From positions 32,980 through 96,979 of IMG/VR virus record IMGVR_UViG_3300025418_001265: DNA of 64,000 bases. The stretch is one strand, 5' to 3'. Shown one piece after another: positions 53,476 through 60,993 of this stretch (position 1 is its first letter; each line of letters opens with the position of its first letter). The notes beneath the pieces were generated by a model that saw only the letters and a program-made list of their open reading frames with translations, did not search any database and had not been told where the DNA came from. The translations under genes and the position numbers were made by a program. The DNA comes from a virus.

Positions 53476-53730
53476 TCAACTATATTTAAATTCAGTAACA
53501 CTAACCCCGGATCCAGACCACTCTACTCCAAACACTCTTGGCGGTTTGTCTAAAGTTTGAGCCAGACCTTTGGCTACATTAACAGCTTCCCCTGGTGTGA
53601 GGAAACTTTTTGCCTGTTTTGGGTCGGTACACCAAATATCTTTATCTAGATCTACTAAGAATAAGCCTTCCTGTAAGACATTCTTTGCAGACATTCTTAC
53701 TACAGATATGTCCATTATAATATGGTTCAT
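53476..53730 (-). CDS. Small hypothetical protein
   Basis: An 84-residue protein. It begins MNHIIMDISVVRM and reads as alternating strands and one helix (TPGEAVNVAKGLAQTL), ending with FGVEWSGSGVSVTEFKYS. Its start overlaps the upstream stop as ATGA. No motif is recognised. Expression with its neighbours is likely. Confidence 0.5.
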   Translation of the reverse strand: MNHIIMDISVVRMSAKNVLQEGLFLVDLDKDIWCTDPKQAKSFLTPGEAVNVAKGLAQTLDKPPRVFGVEWSGSGVSVTEFKYS

Positions 53731-53915
53731 CGTATACGTTTTTTATCAAACATACCGTAAACTTCACTTCGGCCCGATTGATATCTAACTACTAAAGTAT
53801 CACTAGATAAGTTATAGTTTACTATTGGATCGCTTCCTTCTGGTATATTAAATACCGGTGTACCGTCTGTATTATACGCTATAATACCGTTATCAGTTTT
53901 CTCTACGTACCACAT
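53727..53915 (-). CDS. Small hypothetical protein
   Basis: A 62-residue protein with beta-strand character (MWYVEKTDNGIIAYNTDGTPVF, SSDTLVVRYQSGRSEVYG). ATGA overlap with the next gene shows translational coupling. No family recognised. Confidence 0.5.
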   Translation of the reverse strand: MWYVEKTDNGIIAYNTDGTPVFNIPEGSDPIVNYNLSSDTLVVRYQSGRSEVYGMFDKKRIR

Positions 53916-53916
53916 A

Positions 53917-54216
53917 TTATTTTAAACGTCGTAATTTGTTTTCAGCCTGTAAACATCTAATATTGTTAAGTGTTTTTTCAATGCCACGAGCTGTTTGTAT
54001 CTTCATTAACAAAGTATCAGTACGATTATCTACATAATCCTGAATATCTAAAGGCTTAATGTATTTCATACCTTCATTACTATTGAAGTCAATACCTCTA
54101 TCTTCACACTTCTCAGCAATAATATCTACTGCTTCCAGTAAAGCTGCCCATCGAGCAAATTCGTAAGAGGTAATACTACGACTACCGGTTGATGTATGTT
54201 CAATAATGTCTTCCAT
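53917..54216 (-). CDS. Small helical hypothetical protein
   Basis: A 99-residue protein, mostly helical, with Arg/Glu-rich segments (SYEFARWAALLEAVDIIAEKCEDRG, TLLMKIQTARGIEKTLNNIRCLQ). No motif recognised. It is separated by one base from the gene downstream and five from that upstream, within the same minus-strand run. Confidence 0.5.
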   Translation of the reverse strand: MEDIIEHTSTGSRSITSYEFARWAALLEAVDIIAEKCEDRGIDFNSNEGMKYIKPLDIQDYVDNRTDTLLMKIQTARGIEKTLNNIRCLQAENKLRRLK

Positions 54217-54221
54217 TTATA

Positions 54222-54623
54222 TTATAACGTTGTCTTACTTAAAGTGATTGGTTCGGTAACTACAGCTGCTTCTACATTTACATAAACTGAATTCTTAGCC
54301 TGGCAGCTTGTACAAACAAAACCTGTATCTTCATTTGCGTTAATGACTACTTGATTAGTAACTTTACAAGCAGCACAAGGTACATTGAAGGTTATTCTAG
54401 AGAGTATTTCAAGCTCTTTAAGGTTTTTATCAGTAATATCTTTAGCTGCACGATAATCAAGATATGCTCCGTAAAGATAAAATATAACAAATTGCGCAAC
54501 TAAGGTACTAAAGAACCATAGCGTAACAGATTGTTTGGTAAAAAATGCTATACCACCAAAGACAGCGCTAACAGCGGCCGCTTTTAATATAGCTCCTATT
54601 AAAGTTAATAATGTTTGTCTCAT
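54222..54623 (-). CDS. Two-pass membrane protein with zinc ribbon
   Basis: A 133-residue protein. Two hydrophobic helices (about 5-27 and 33-53) are followed by a charged helix and a cytoplasmic C-terminal zinc ribbon: C83-x2-C86 and C104-x2-C107. The membrane anchor and ribbon suggest a tethered regulatory or scaffold role, but no homologous function is known to me. Confidence 0.6.
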   Translation of the reverse strand: MRQTLLTLIGAILKAAAVSAVFGGIAFFTKQSVTLWFFSTLVAQFVIFYLYGAYLDYRAAKDITDKNLKELEILSRITFNVPCAACKVTNQVVINANEDTGFVCTSCQAKNSVYVNVEAAVVTEPITLSKTTL

Positions 54624-54649
54624 ATGTTACTCGTATTAGAGTAACTTAT

Positions 54650-55045
54650 TCACTTAGGTGCAAGAGTAAATTTATTTAATTGGGCAGCTAATTCTTTATA
54701 TGCTACCATAATGCCTGCTAATTTGGCACGAAATCTTTTTAATTCAGCTTCTTTGCCTTTGAATAAAGGCATATTACCCGCAGTAGCTGCTTTGTTCTTT
54801 AAATCTAATGTTTGTAAATAAAGATTAGCTAATTGTACTACTGCATCTTGTAAAGGATATGGAAGTGCTTCTGGATTGACTCCACCCTGACCGTTATTTT
54901 TTAAATTGGCTAGCTTCTCTAAAGTAGGGACATCATCTCTGCTATACTCATAAGCAGACATAGTTTCAGGAGTGCGTGGTTGACCACCTACACCTGTATA
55001 GTATTCGGCTTCGCTAAGTAGTTTACTTGTTTTTCTTTTGCTCAC
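54650..55045 (-). CDS. Conserved hypothetical protein
   Basis: A 131-residue protein starting at GTG within the end of the upstream zinc-ribbon gene (23-base overlap). The N-terminal part is basic and polar. From residue 60 it is helical: PYPLQDAVVQLANLYLQTLDLKN and AELKRFRAKLAGIMVAYKELAAQL. No enzyme motif. It could be a small assembly factor. Confidence 0.5.
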   Translation of the reverse strand: MSKRKTSKLLSEAEYYTGVGGQPRTPETMSAYEYSRDDVPTLEKLANLKNNGQGGVNPEALPYPLQDAVVQLANLYLQTLDLKNKAATAGNMPLFKGKEAELKRFRAKLAGIMVAYKELAAQLNKFTLAPK

Positions 55046-55217
55046 GGTCTTCTATACTTACTACTCCGACCTTGAATCTACCAGTACATTTTGGGCAAAT
55101 CCAATGAGCTTCATTAACAATTTGTGTACCTCTATTAACTCTTACAGCTCTAGGATGTACAGGTCCATATCCGCATATATGGCAGCTTTCTGGACGCGGA
55201 ACTACTTGTTCGTTCAT
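55023..55217 (-). CDS. Small zinc-ribbon protein
   Basis: A protein of 64 residues starting MNEQVVPRPESCHICGYG. An earlier start at 55253 would run into the exonuclease gene; the chosen ATG follows ATAAGTATTCGTC. It has two knuckles, CHIC and CPKC, and a basic end. DNA or RNA binding is possible but unproven. Confidence 0.6.
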   Translation of the reverse strand: MNEQVVPRPESCHICGYGPVHPRAVRVNRGTQIVNEAHWICPKCTGRFKVGVVSIEDREQKKNK

Positions 55218-55227
55218 AGACGAATAC

Positions 55228-56139
55228 TTATCCAAACATCTTACAGAAATCAACTAAAGCCTGGTTATTTGCTTGCTTATTAAAGACTTTCTTCCATTCG
55301 TCTATTTTATCTAGAATACTACTAAACTCTAATTCTTTACATTTTTCTTCAAAATTGTTAAAATCTGTTTTAACTGTATTTAGTATAGTGTACTGTTCAG
55401 TATATAATTCAGTTTCTTCAGGATGTACCGCTAAACCGTGCGTTAAGTCAACTAAAAGTCTATTAGTTTGTATTATACTATCGCATAATTCTAGAGCTTT
55501 AGGATCTTTAGCAGTCCATTGTTTAGCTAGTTTTTTACCTCTTACTTTACCTACTCCTTCAATACCTTGTACATTATCGGATTTATCTCCAGCGATACAC
55601 TTATAAATAACGAATTCTTCTGGTGTTAAACCGTAATGTTCTTCAAAGTTATTAACATCTACAAGAAGTTTTTTAATTGGGTTATAGAAAGAAACATCCG
55701 GGTTAACTAATTGTGCAAAGTCGTTATCTACACTTATGATAATTTTTTTGCCCTGTACTTCTTTACTTAACCAGCTAATAACATCATCCGCTTCTAGGTT
55801 ACCTGGAAATATATTCTTTATTCCAAGTGTTGTAGTAATTTCAACTATAGCATCAGCTTCTCCGTAAACAGCTTTGTTGCGTTCTTGATCTCTATTACCT
55901 TTATAAGTTCCTTCTGTAAGTGTTTTACGAAAGTTTTCTTTATTGCCTAACTTCTTGTCCCAGGCAATATAGATTCTATCTGCATTAAATTGAGCAGCAT
56001 TAGACTTAATGGTTTTAAGAAAAGCAAAAATGCTGCCAGTGTTAACTCCCTTCGAGTTCACTAGAGGCTTTCCTACGTTGTTTGCGATCCAGTACGCTCG
56101 ATGTAGCGTGTTGTTTCCGTCTATTAAGAGCGTCGTCAT
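55228..56139 (-). CDS. rnh: 5'-3' exonuclease / flap endonuclease (T4 RNase H-like)
   Basis: A 303-residue protein. The acidic metal ligands are all in place: LLIDGNN (4-10), IAWD (about 58-61), EADD (near 117-120), SVDND (near 138), and GDKSDN followed by the helix-hairpin-helix GIEGVGKVRG (about 190-205). This fold removes RNA primers and 5' flaps at the replication fork, as T4 rnh does (305 residues). The start lies 98 bases inside the upstream gene, an unusually long overlap. The start cannot be moved because the first motif begins at residue 4. Confidence 0.88.
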   Translation of the reverse strand: MTTLLIDGNNTLHRAYWIANNVGKPLVNSKGVNTGSIFAFLKTIKSNAAQFNADRIYIAWDKKLGNKENFRKTLTEGTYKGNRDQERNKAVYGEADAIVEITTTLGIKNIFPGNLEADDVISWLSKEVQGKKIIISVDNDFAQLVNPDVSFYNPIKKLLVDVNNFEEHYGLTPEEFVIYKCIAGDKSDNVQGIEGVGKVRGKKLAKQWTAKDPKALELCDSIIQTNRLLVDLTHGLAVHPEETELYTEQYTILNTVKTDFNNFEEKCKELEFSSILDKIDEWKKVFNKQANNQALVDFCKMFG

Positions 56140-56425
56140 CTTGTTTTAATTTAAGGTTGTATTCTTTTATGCAGCTATTATAAACGCTTTTAGGTAAAAC
56201 GTCAACTAAATCTAGTATTTTATTTTTTAATCCCGATTCTATTTCGCTATTAGGTATAGTTCTTATATGTCTATCTGGCAAAGAAAAGAAAACAGTTACA
56301 CCAGGACCATAAGAAACTGGTACTAACCATTCTCCTTTATAAACACCTTGTAGAACTACGTAAATGCTTCTTTCTTTAGGAAAGAAAAAACTTTTAATCT
56401 TGTTCAGTATTGTCTTTAAAACCAT
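56042..56425 (-). CDS. Hypothetical protein overlapping the exonuclease gene
   Basis: A 127-residue protein. Residues 1-20 are basic and hydrophobic (KTILNKIKSFFFPKERS). A beta-rich core follows (IYVVLQGVYKGEWLVPVSYGPGVTVFFSL), then a helix and a polar, basic C-terminus. The last 30 codons are read in another frame of the exonuclease gene, and this tail (RRKQHATSSVLDRKQRRK) is low in hydrophobic residues, as expected of an overprinted end. The start lies 32 bases inside the gene upstream. Confidence 0.55.
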   Translation of the reverse strand: MVLKTILNKIKSFFFPKERSIYVVLQGVYKGEWLVPVSYGPGVTVFFSLPDRHIRTIPNSEIESGLKNKILDLVDVLPKSVYNSCIKEYNLKLKQDDDALNRRKQHATSSVLDRKQRRKASSELEGS

Positions 56426-56834
56426 ACGGGTCCTGTCCGTTGCTGTTCATTATGTTTTGGTTTATTTTATACATTACACGACGAAAACGTTCAAGTAAAG
56501 CATCGTGTGCAGCAGGATCTTCAGCGGAAACTATTTCAACTGGCTGATTGTTTAAATCATAGCCAATAAGCATATAAGGCCCGAGAAACTCTTTAATTTG
56601 CATATCTAGAGAATCGATTTCCTTGCGTTTCTCGTTTACGATTTTGCCTTTTAAAGTTTTCATATACTCAAGCTTAGCAAGTTGTATCATTTCAGCGATT
56701 TTTGCTTGCTCTGCCTGAGTCATAGCAGCCGTATCTGCAGCTGCTACTGGTTTTAAAGCATTAGCTTGCTCAGAAGTTTGTGCTTGTTTTTTAGTCTGAG
56801 CCTTATTACCTTTCATTGGTTTTTTAGCGGCCAT
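56394..56834 (-). CDS. Conserved hypothetical protein
   Basis: A 146-residue protein. The first 40 residues are Lys/Ala/Gln-rich and likely disordered. Then a long helix (MTQAEQAKIAEMIQLAKLEYMKTLKGKIVNEKRKEI) and a small C-terminal domain. It follows a CTAAATA box and overlaps the next gene by 32 bases. No family recognised. Confidence 0.5.
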   Translation of the reverse strand: MAAKKPMKGNKAQTKKQAQTSEQANALKPVAAADTAAMTQAEQAKIAEMIQLAKLEYMKTLKGKIVNEKRKEIDSLDMQIKEFLGPYMLIGYDLNNQPVEIVSAEDPAAHDALLERFRRVMYKINQNIMNSNGQDPYGFKDNTEQD

Positions 56835-56840
56835 TAATAT

Positions 56841-56847
56841 TATTTAG
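56841..56847 (-). promoter_or_regulatory. T4-type late promoter box CTAAATA
   Basis: CTAAATA on the minus strand, six bases before the ATG of the gene at 56394-56834, in the gap after folE. No Shine-Dalgarno sequence lies between box and start. Confidence 0.45.
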
Positions 56848-56851
56848 TGTC

Positions 56852-57499
56852 TCACTCAGCAGAAGCTACAAAGTCATAAAATTCTTTACGAGTTTGTGGT
56901 TCGTTCATAAAATCCCCGGATAGCTTAGAGGTAATCATAGCACATCCGTGATGTTTTACACCGCGGTGACAAGCGCAGGTATGAGCACACTTAAGAATAA
57001 CTGCTACACCTTGGTTACCAGTACATAACTGATCAATTGCTTGATGTATCTGAACAGTTAACCCTTCCTGGATTTGAGGGCGGCGTGCGTAATGCTCTAC
57101 AATACGATTAAGCTTTGATAAACCAATAACTTGACCGTTCTTATCAGGAATGTAGGCTACGTGAGCTACACCAGTAAATGCTAAGTGGTGATGAGAACAC
57201 ATAGACACAACAGGTATATTCATCTGACTCACAATACCATCATAGCCATCTGATGGAAAAGTAGTAATCTTTGGCGGACCTTCATAGCAACCTTTAATAA
57301 GGTCACATACATAAGCCTTAGCTACACGACGAGGGGTATCAGCACTATTGACGTCATTACGCCAATCAATGCGTAAAGCATCTAGAAATGTTGAATACGC
57401 TTCTGCTGCTTTATCAATAATTGCTTTCCTATCTTCTTCTGTAGTAAGCATACTACTATTAGCTGTAGGAAGTGTTGGGTGTTTAACTTCGTTTGACAT
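56852..57499 (-). CDS. folE: GTP cyclohydrolase I
   Basis: A protein of 215 residues starting [11 protein letters not shown] start at 57565 would overlap the upstream gene by 47 bases. It has [10 protein letters not shown], the zinc and active-site motif [43 protein letters not shown] and the second zinc Cys region [18 protein letters not shown]. It opens GTP to dihydroneopterin triphosphate, the first step to folate, pterins and 7-deazaguanine. No queuosine- or archaeosine-type partner gene is present in the window. It may boost folate for thymidylate synthesis or feed a DNA modification pathway encoded elsewhere. Confidence 0.93.
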   Translation of the reverse strand: MSNEVKHPTLPTANSSMLTTEEDRKAIIDKAAEAYSTFLDALRIDWRNDVNSADTPRRVAKAYVCDLIKGCYEGPPKITTFPSDGYDGIVSQMNIPVVSMCSHHHLAFTGVAHVAYIPDKNGQVIGLSKLNRIVEHYARRPQIQEGLTVQIHQAIDQLCTGNQGVAVILKCAHTCACHRGVKHHGCAMITSKLSGDFMNEPQTRKEFYDFVASAE

Positions 57500-57518
57500 A
57501 TTAAAAGATTTTACGGAC

Positions 57519-57845
57519 TTAAACTTTTCGCCCGATGTATAACTCTGATTTGTTGTTGATTCCATATTTTACTAAATAGCTTATTATAACCTCAATTGAG
57601 TCGGTTTTCAACTTAAACTTTTCAGGAATAAATTGTCCACCATCATATAACTCAAAATAATTTTCACCAAAATTCTTATCGTTGTTGTAACAGGTGCAAA
57701 TAACTGATGCACCGTGTGGGTCTATCATAACCGTCCAACTGCGAGGATCTGCTTCACTATACTCATCAAATAACTTATAGACTACATAGCCCGAGTCTTT
57801 AAGCCTCTTAACAAAGTAGCTTTGTGTTGTTATCTTATTAGCCAT
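57519..57845 (-). CDS. Conserved hypothetical phage protein
   Basis: A 108-residue protein ([46 protein letters not shown]). The pattern of an N-terminal helix and a beta sheet recurs in T4-like aquatic phages beside replication genes; its function is unknown. The start overlaps the clamp stop by one base, so it is likely coupled with gp45. Confidence 0.55.
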   Translation of the reverse strand: MANKITTQSYFVKRLKDSGYVVYKLFDEYSEADPRSWTVMIDPHGASVICTCYNNDKNFGENYFELYDGGQFIPEKFKLKTDSIEVIISYLVKYGINNKSELYIGRKV

Positions 57846-58579
57846 TATTTAACTAATCCTGATATTACGAATGTGAAGTCTGTTTCGTCAGTAGGTTTTA
57901 CATAAAACGACATAACCTTAAACTTAAGATTAATACCTACACGTGCTTTATCAAATTTAACACCAGTCAATACACGAAATATATCAAGATTGAATGGTAT
58001 GCTTTGATTGAACGGCTGCCCTTCTACAGCATCAGATACTTTAAGACTAATATTATCAGTATTAGATTTTTCTTTATCACCTAATTCACAATATACACCG
58101 TCAGGTTGACCGTAAAGATAAATCTTATTGGTTTCAGTAGTAAATGAACTAGCCTTTAATATTTCCTGTAGTTTCTTACTATCTACATCGAAAAACGTAT
58201 CATTAGTAAGAGCTTCAATCTTTTCTCTTTTTAACGTAACTTTAGGTACTACTGAATCGTCTAGAAAATGATACTTAAATTGTAGTTTATCAGTTTTATA
58301 GTATAAATGATTTGATTCAATCTTGAATGTTAAGATTTCTTCATCAATACAGTCAATAACTCTTAATAGTTTCTTTACATCTCCGATATTAAGAGTGATC
58401 TCTTGTTCTACATCGAATGCTTTACTATACTTTGCTAATAGAATAATACTTGTATCTGGCTTATTACAGACAGCATATAAACCATCTTTATTGAGCTTAA
58501 TAGACACAATATCTACAGCTTTACCGACAATATTTAAAAAGTTATCGGCAAAATCTTTCTTAACGAGCTTAAGTTCCAT
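57845..58579 (-). CDS. 45: DNA polymerase sliding clamp
   Basis: A 244-residue protein of the T4 gp45 type (228 in T4). It shows the duplicated clamp fold by pattern. KDGLYAVCNKPDTSIILLAKY lies near residue 31 and the matching QPDGVYCELGDKEKSNTDNISL in the second half. It ends with the strand DFTFVISGL. It forms the ring that holds the polymerase and, in T4, activates late transcription together with gp33 and gp55. The many late-type boxes in the window fit that dual use. It lies between gp32 and folE. Confidence 0.8.
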   Translation of the reverse strand: MELKLVKKDFADNFLNIVGKAVDIVSIKLNKDGLYAVCNKPDTSIILLAKYSKAFDVEQEITLNIGDVKKLLRVIDCIDEEILTFKIESNHLYYKTDKLQFKYHFLDDSVVPKVTLKREKIEALTNDTFFDVDSKKLQEILKASSFTTETNKIYLYGQPDGVYCELGDKEKSNTDNISLKVSDAVEGQPFNQSIPFNLDIFRVLTGVKFDKARVGINLKFKVMSFYVKPTDETDFTFVISGLVK

Positions 58580-59105
58580 TTGTTATCTTCGGTTTTTTTT
58601 TATTATTAGAGTCAATTAACTGATTTACTTTATCTGTTAATATGTTAACCTTATTCTCTAATTTATCAATAGCATTTATAATATCTTCATAACGAGTTTG
58701 TTTATTTAAATCAAACTCAAGCTGATTAGGATCAGAAGGCGGCTGTACAAATGCTTGTACTTGTTGTACGGGTGATGCTGCAAACTGAAAGTCAGGCTGC
58801 ATAACTGGTTGAGGTACTGGCTGCTGTAGTACAGGCTGAGCAGGAATAGATTGCGGCGGTACAGGGCGACCCATTGACTTCATTATATTTGAAGGCATCA
58901 CCTTGCTCATATCTATATCATTAAACTTAATACCATTGTTATCAACTGTTTGTTGCTTAAAGGTATTAAGATCGCCTTGAAGTTGTCTAGCCAGCAATGC
59001 TGCTACAACAAAGCTCTCATTACTAACATCACCAGTAGACTGAGCTAGACGTGCTAGCTCAGCCTCATTCAGTGTTCTTTTAGACTGGGCGATATTATCA
59101 GCCAT
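58569..59105 (-). CDS. Gln/Pro-rich hypothetical protein of the replication cluster
   Basis: A 178-residue protein. The N-terminus is helical (RTLNEAELARLAQSTGD, SFVVAALLARQLQGDLNTFKQQ). Residues about 80-125 are Pro/Gln-rich and disordered. The C-terminus is a long amphipathic helix with leucine/isoleucine heptads (IINAIDKLENKVNILTDKVNQLI), probably oligomeric. It sits between gp32 and gp45 and overlaps the clamp start by 11 bases. It could be a linker or adapter of the replisome; unproven. Confidence 0.55.
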   Translation of the reverse strand: MADNIAQSKRTLNEAELARLAQSTGDVSNESFVVAALLARQLQGDLNTFKQQTVDNNGIKFNDIDMSKVMPSNIMKSMGRPVPPQSIPAQPVLQQPVPQPVMQPDFQFAASPVQQVQAFVQPPSDPNQLEFDLNKQTRYEDIINAIDKLENKVNILTDKVNQLIDSNNKKKPKITNGT

Positions 59106-59115
59106 TATCGATATA

Positions 59116-60012
59116 TTATAAGTTATCTAAACCGTTTAAGATATCTAATACTTTATCGTCGTTAGCTGTTGTAGCTTCTACTTTAGCTGCAGGTTTTGCT
59201 GTAGCTTTAGGTGCAGGAGTATCATAAGGAACATCTTCTTCCTCTTCTACTACAGAGGCAGCAGCTGGAGCATTACTACCATAATAATGTTGATCAATAA
59301 AAGCTTTAATTTCGTCGCTTGACTTACGTTCAATAAAAGCATTAAGATCAAAAGTATTATTATAGATTTCTGCAATCTTATCGTCATCTAAACCGTCAAT
59401 GGCAGATGCATTTAAGAACTTAGAAGCGGTATAAGTAGGGAACTTAGTAGCGCCTGGTCTATCTGATACTAGTTCGACTTTAATACGAAGACTACAGCCT
59501 TCAGGGCTTAAGTCGAAAATACGTGCGCCGAATTCTTGTGCATCATCTCCATTAATAGCAGATTGAATAATCTTATCTAATTGCTTACCGTAGCGTAGTA
59601 CCTTTACTGTACCATTATTTTCTGGGTTAACAGGATCATTAACTACATATACGTTAACGAACCAGTTCTCTTTACGGCGTAGATTTGCTTTAGCGCGTTC
59701 TTTATCAGCGTCACTACCTTCCCGTTGAATCTTAAAGTACAGTTCGCTTACAGGGCAACGATCACCCCAGGTAGATGGAGACGTAATACCGGTGTATTGA
59801 CCAGTAGCTACACTCTTCCAACCGTGATGATAATAATGAAGAATTGTCTCTTCTGGATTCTTAATATTAGGTAATAGTCTTACTGTATAAGGCTTATCGT
59901 TAGCCTCTAAAGATAGAATATTACGATATGCAGAACTACCACCGGTCTTGTTTTTAGTTTTATCAATAGCATTCTTAATGCTATCGAACATTGATGAATT
60001 ATAAGGTTTCAT
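59116..60012 (-). CDS. 32: Single-stranded DNA-binding protein gp32
   Basis: A 298-residue protein (301 in T4). The OB-type core has PYTVRLLPN, HHGWKSVATGQY, CPVSELYFKI and ENWFVNVYVVNDPVNPENNGTVKVLRYGKQL. The C-terminal 50 residues are acidic (EEEEDVPYD), as needed for protein contacts. T4 coordinates zinc through H64, C77, C87 and C90. Here only the first His and one Cys (in DRCPVS) appear to be kept; the other two aligned positions are Ser. The N-terminal cooperativity region is basic. It coats ssDNA in replication and recombination. Confidence 0.88.
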   Translation of the reverse strand: MKPYNSSMFDSIKNAIDKTKNKTGGSSAYRNILSLEANDKPYTVRLLPNIKNPEETILHYYHHGWKSVATGQYTGITSPSTWGDRCPVSELYFKIQREGSDADKERAKANLRRKENWFVNVYVVNDPVNPENNGTVKVLRYGKQLDKIIQSAINGDDAQEFGARIFDLSPEGCSLRIKVELVSDRPGATKFPTYTASKFLNASAIDGLDDDKIAEIYNNTFDLNAFIERKSSDEIKAFIDQHYYGSNAPAAASVVEEEEDVPYDTPAPKATAKPAAKVEATTANDDKVLDILNGLDNL

Positions 60013-60044
60013 AATTAGTATGATAGATGTATATTAGTGTATTA

Positions 60045-60689
60045 TTATTTTTTATCAAGCGAAAGTTCATTTATTCTTTTTAATCCTTCTGTAATAATTT
60101 TTTTTGCTTTGGATGAATTATTCAACCGCATTTTAAATTTTACAATGTCATCTGCAACTGTTTTCAAGTAGATTTCTTTATCTTGGGATTGCATATTATT
60201 AAAAATAAATTCAAAATTGGGTAATGACAGTAAAACATAAAGATTTAAGTATTTGTTTCTATAATCCTCTAAACATCTCCAGGTATAACCGTCTTTAGAG
60301 TTACAGTACTGTTGTAGAGTTATTTTTTCATTGACACAGATACTTGCAATATGTTTTAATGATTCAAGAATATGTTTAATGTGGCCATCAGTATCGGGTA
60401 ATTCTTCGGCCCTCTGTTTCTGTAAGAGAGAGTAACAAGCGATGGCTTTTTGCGTGAGGTAGAAGTTGAGCGGGAAGTGTTCTTCGTCTTTGTAGATGAC
60501 ATAGGGTGCAAGTAAAAAGTCTTTAACATTTATTTGTGGAAAGCGCTTAAAAAACATATCTAAACGCGTGCAAAGGATTCCGTCTGGGGTTTTATCAAAC
60601 CCTTCGAAATCTTTACGTGCTTTCCAGGGCTTGTTCATATGCCCTCTAGAAACGCTTAAATATGTATTATAAACTTGTTCAATGCTCAT
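60045..60689 (-). CDS. Possible helicase loader (gp59-like)
   Basis: A 214-residue protein, nearly the length of T4 gp59 (217), and next to gp32 as gp59 is in T4. It is all-helical and basic, with VYNTYLSVSRGHMNKPWKA at the start and a TRLDMFFKRFPQ segment that vaguely follows the gp59 pattern. gp59 loads gp41 on gp32-coated DNA. The sequence resemblance is weak, so this rests mainly on size and position. Confidence 0.4.
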   Translation of the reverse strand: MSIEQVYNTYLSVSRGHMNKPWKARKDFEGFDKTPDGILCTRLDMFFKRFPQINVKDFLLAPYVIYKDEEHFPLNFYLTQKAIACYSLLQKQRAEELPDTDGHIKHILESLKHIASICVNEKITLQQYCNSKDGYTWRCLEDYRNKYLNLYVLLSLPNFEFIFNNMQSQDKEIYLKTVADDIVKFKMRLNNSSKAKKIITEGLKRINELSLDKK

Positions 60690-60695
60690 TAAGAG

Positions 60696-60992
60696 CTATG
60701 ATTTTAATATCTCTTTCACAACTTTGCTACGGCAAAGGTTGTTGTTATATTTTAAAAACAACAGTATTGCCTCTCTTTCACTATCAGTATCAGTCATTTC
60801 CATAAAAATTTTGCGGTATAATTTATTTTTAACAATAAGGGAAAAAATAGTAACATTGTTAAGCTTTTTGTTATGTATTACAGAACAAAACGAACCGAAT
60901 TTAATAAGTTCCAGTTCTAACTCGTCTCTAGCCATTTGACTGAGAGGGGTTTCTAAAACTGATTCTTGTAATGCGCCTACTATGCCAGACAT
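60696..60992 (-). CDS. Small helical protein of the replication cluster
   Basis: A 98-residue protein (LELELIKFGSFCSVIH, LSQMARDE, DTDSEREAILLFLKYNNNL). It is all-helical with a basic C-terminus. In T4 the late-transcription co-activator gene 33 is near gp59 and gp32, and this gene has a comparable size and place, but I see no diagnostic motif. Treat as unknown. Confidence 0.45.
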   Translation of the reverse strand: MSGIVGALQESVLETPLSQMARDELELELIKFGSFCSVIHNKKLNNVTIFSLIVKNKLYRKIFMEMTDTDSEREAILLFLKYNNNLCRSKVVKEILKS

Positions 60993-60993
60993 T

